Below, piece by piece: positions 6,047 through 7,997 of a stretch of DNA of 7,997 nt. Location: NCBI GenBank assembly GCA_028706415.1, contig JAQWBK010000017.1:13126-21122 (forward strand), in the 5' to 3' direction. Within the stretch, counting starts at the first letter, position 1, and each line of letters opens with the position of its first letter. A model generated the notes under the pieces. That model had not been told where the DNA came from and searched no databases. It saw nothing but the letters and a program-made list of their open reading frames with translations. The position numbers and the translations under genes were made by a program. The stretch is from Oscillospiraceae bacterium. GTDB lineage: Bacteria; Bacillota; Clostridia; Oscillospirales; Acutalibacteraceae.

Positions 6047-7997
6047 GAGCGGGTCGGTGCTCCTGATAATACTTATCTATTTCACTTTTGAGGATATCAA
6101 GGGCTTGCTCGAGGTTGACACCATCAAGCTGGCATCCCGCCATGGTATGATGCCCACCGCCACCCAAGGCCTCCATTATAAGCTGCACATTTATTTTACC
6201 CAGGGATCTGGCGGAAATAGCCACACTTCCCCCCTCGGGAAACAGAACAAAGGAAGCTTCAATCCCCTTGATATATAAAAGCTCATCCGCTGCTTGTGCG
6301 GCAGCCACCCTAAGTCCATTGTCCCGGCCGGATCTATCAATCGAAATAGCAGAATGCCCATATATTTTTGCTTGGGCAACAATATCCGCCTTATTCTTAT
6401 ATATCTGTATATTTCCGGAGAACAGACGCCTGACTTCGACCGTGTCGGCCCCCATTCGGCGCAGATATGCCGCCGCTTCAAAAGTCCTTACCCCCGCCTT
6501 GAAGACAAAGCTGCGGGTGTCCAGCATTATGCCTGCCAGAAGGGATTCGGCATCCAGTTTGGATATTTTAATGCCGTCAATATACTGAACAAGCTCTGCC
6601 ACCATCTCGGATGCCGAAGATGCGTTGGGCTCATGGTAGAATATCACTGCATTATCTATATGGTCAACCATTTTGCGGTGGTGATCGATAACCACAACAT
6701 TACCGGCCGCACGATATATTTCCTCCGATTCAAGCAATCCAAGGTTATGCGTGTCGGTCACGATAAGAAGGGTATTGCTTTTAATCAATGAAGAGGCTTC
6801 TTCAGGCTCGATAAACAAATCAGAAAGCCCGGCTTCTTCATAACGCGTTATAAGCTGGCTTGCCAGAGTTTGTTTCTTTCTAACCACCACATTTGCGGGT
6901 TTCCCCAATTCTCTAACACAGCAAGCCAATGCCGTTCCCGAACCTAGGCAGTCAAGGTCTGAATATCGGTGCCCCATGCAAATCACATTATCACTGTCGG
7001 TTATCAGCTCTTGCAAAGAGGAGGCGATTACCCGGGTTCGTACCTTGGTTCTTTTTTCAACCCCGCGTGAAATACCGCCGTAAAAGTCAAAACCATTTTT
7101 GGTTTTGACGGCAGCTTGATCCCCGCCCCTGCTCAATGCCATATCTATTGCTTGGCGTGAAAGCAGCTCGGATTCCTTGAAGCAGGCCCCCTGCCCCACC
7201 CCTATTGACAGGGTTGTATTGAGGTTTGAATCGGTCTGTATTGTGCGTACACGGTCAAGTATATCGAACTTTTTGAGAATCATCTGCTGAAGGTGACGCT
7301 GCTCAACAATAAATAAAAAGCGGTCGCTTTTATATCGCCTTAATATACCGGTGGTGGTTGATGTCCAGTCCTCCAGCATGGTTTGAACCTTGCCTGTTAT
7401 CTGGGCTCGTTCGCTGTCACGAGCATTCAGCAACAATTCATCCATATTGTCTATGTAGAAAAGCACCACCGCCGGCCGGCTCAGTGTGTATTCTTCAGAA
7501 ATAAGCTTTAATCTAGTATTTTCTACATAATGCAGTATGTGGGTGAGGCTTTCGTTATCTTCAATATGGCTGATATACACCGTATATCGGTGACTGCCGT
7601 AACTTGTTTCAGCCGAATTGCTTTTTGCAAGCTCGGATATCGGTATACCTCCGGTTACCGAGGCTATCGAATCCCCGAATACATCGCCTTTTTCCAGAAC
7701 TTCATTACCGAATTTTTCGTTATACCACAGGATTTCTCCCCTGTCCGAACAGACTACCACCGGCAGCGGAGAATCCGATAACGATGACCTATCGGTCTGG
7801 TTTAACCTTTCTGCAACCCGTAATAAGGTTCGTCGTATGTCGCGCTTTACCAGCAACAGCCTCCATCCGACCACCCCAAAAACAATAACTGTCAACCCTA
7901 ACTCAACATAAAACACTTGACGATTAATAAAATATGTCGCGGCAACGCATAGGAGTAAAGCCACTCCCAATATAAAAACCGGGGGCTTGATATCCCA
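6024..7997 (-). CDS. gdpP: Cyclic-di-AMP phosphodiesterase GdpP, 5' end cut by the window edge
   Basis: Membrane enzyme that hydrolyses c-di-AMP to pApA, controlling a messenger tied to potassium, osmotic and cell-wall balance. I number from the first visible codon (W1); 657 residues are visible against about 659 in B. subtilis GdpP (YybT), so only a few are missing. Two membrane helices (about 7-25 and 29-50) lead to a PAS domain (about 70-155), a degenerate GGDEF domain (about 175-308; it keeps LSIGVG and SRGGDQAAVK but lacks a catalytic GGDEF signature), a DHH domain and a DHHA1 domain. Putative metal ligands are all present: H343, D347 and D349 (GHRYSDLD), D415 (DTH), D438-H439-H440 (DHH) and D493 (LDTRSF). 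GGGGHH (612-617) marks DHHA1. The frame is open to the edge; TTG at 7970 is the first start-like codon but has no ribosome binding site and would cut into helix one, so the true start lies outside. The gene ends 59 nt before rplI. Confidence 0.97.
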   Translation of the reverse strand, partial: WDIKPPVFILGVALLLCVAATYFINRQVFYVELGLTVIVFGVVGWRLLLVKRDIRRTLLRVAERLNQTDRSSLSDSPLPVVVCSDRGEILWYNEKFGNEVLEKGDVFGDSIASVTGGIPISELAKSNSAETSYGSHRYTVYISHIEDNESLTHILHYVENTRLKLISEEYTLSRPAVVLFYIDNMDELLLNARDSERAQITGKVQTMLEDWTSTTTGILRRYKSDRFLFIVEQRHLQQMILKKFDILDRVRTIQTDSNLNTTLSIGVGQGACFKESELLSRQAIDMALSRGGDQAAVKTKNGFDFYGGISRGVEKRTKVRTRVIASSLQELITDSDNVICMGHRYSDLDCLGSGTALACCVRELGKPANVVVRKKQTLASQLITRYEEAGLSDLFIEPEEASSLIKSNTLLIVTDTHNLGLLESEEIYRAAGNVVVIDHHRKMVDHIDNAVIFYHEPNASSASEMVAELVQYIDGIKISKLDAESLLAGIMLDTRSFVFKAGVRTFEAAAYLRRMGADTVEVRRLFSGNIQIYKNKADIVAQAKIYGHSAISIDRSGRDNGLRVAAAQAADELLYIKGIEASFVLFPEGGSVAISARSLGKINVQLIMEALGGGGHHTMAGCQLDGVNLEQALDILKSEIDKYYQEHRPALDTPTVV

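Noticed and set aside
6294..6791. 165-codon open frame on the plus strand inside gdpP
   Set aside because: It lies fully antisense to the conserved DHH region, with no recognisable domain in its translation.
7968..7970. TTG as the true start of gdpP
   Set aside because: There is no ribosome binding site before it, and the upstream in-frame codons continue a hydrophobic helix to the window edge, so the gene is cut rather than complete.

Overview
The window is wall-to-wall housekeeping DNA from a Bacillota bacterium, most likely class Clostridia and perhaps the Oscillospirales. The assignment rests on gene content and order (gdpP-rplI-dnaB and tilS-hpt-ftsH are both classic Firmicute clusters), AGGAGG-type Shine-Dalgarno sites, TTG and GTG starts, and the style of the FtsH and TilS proteins. 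The class is well supported; the order is a guess. All six genes lie on the minus strand, so transcription runs from the right edge to the left.

In transcription order: gdpP (c-di-AMP phosphodiesterase, 5' end cut by the right edge), a 59-nt gap with a candidate promoter and a small palindrome, rplI (ribosomal protein L9), a 130-nt gap with an inverted repeat that could cover the dnaB ribosome binding site, dnaB (replicative helicase), tilS (tRNA-Ile lysidine synthetase, overlapping dnaB by 8 nt), hpt (hypoxanthine phosphoribosyltransferase, 19 nt after tilS) and ftsH (membrane AAA+ metalloprotease, 45 nt after hpt, TTG start). The last 20 nt at the left edge hold nothing recognisable. No stretch over 300 nt lacks a gene. 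I see no tRNA, rRNA, CRISPR array, transposon or convincing terminator.

The genes serve growth-linked core processes: second-messenger turnover, ribosome assembly, replication fork unwinding, AUA decoding, purine salvage and membrane protein quality control. The tight packing from dnaB to ftsH suggests one transcript. In Bacillus subtilis the two three-gene blocks lie at separate loci, so their fusion here is a local arrangement worth noting.

I find no undescribed biological system. The most interesting item is a 12-residue calcium-loop motif (EF-hand or dockerin type) in the extracytoplasmic domain of FtsH. Secondary items are start-codon choices, the inverted repeat before dnaB and the palindrome before rplI.
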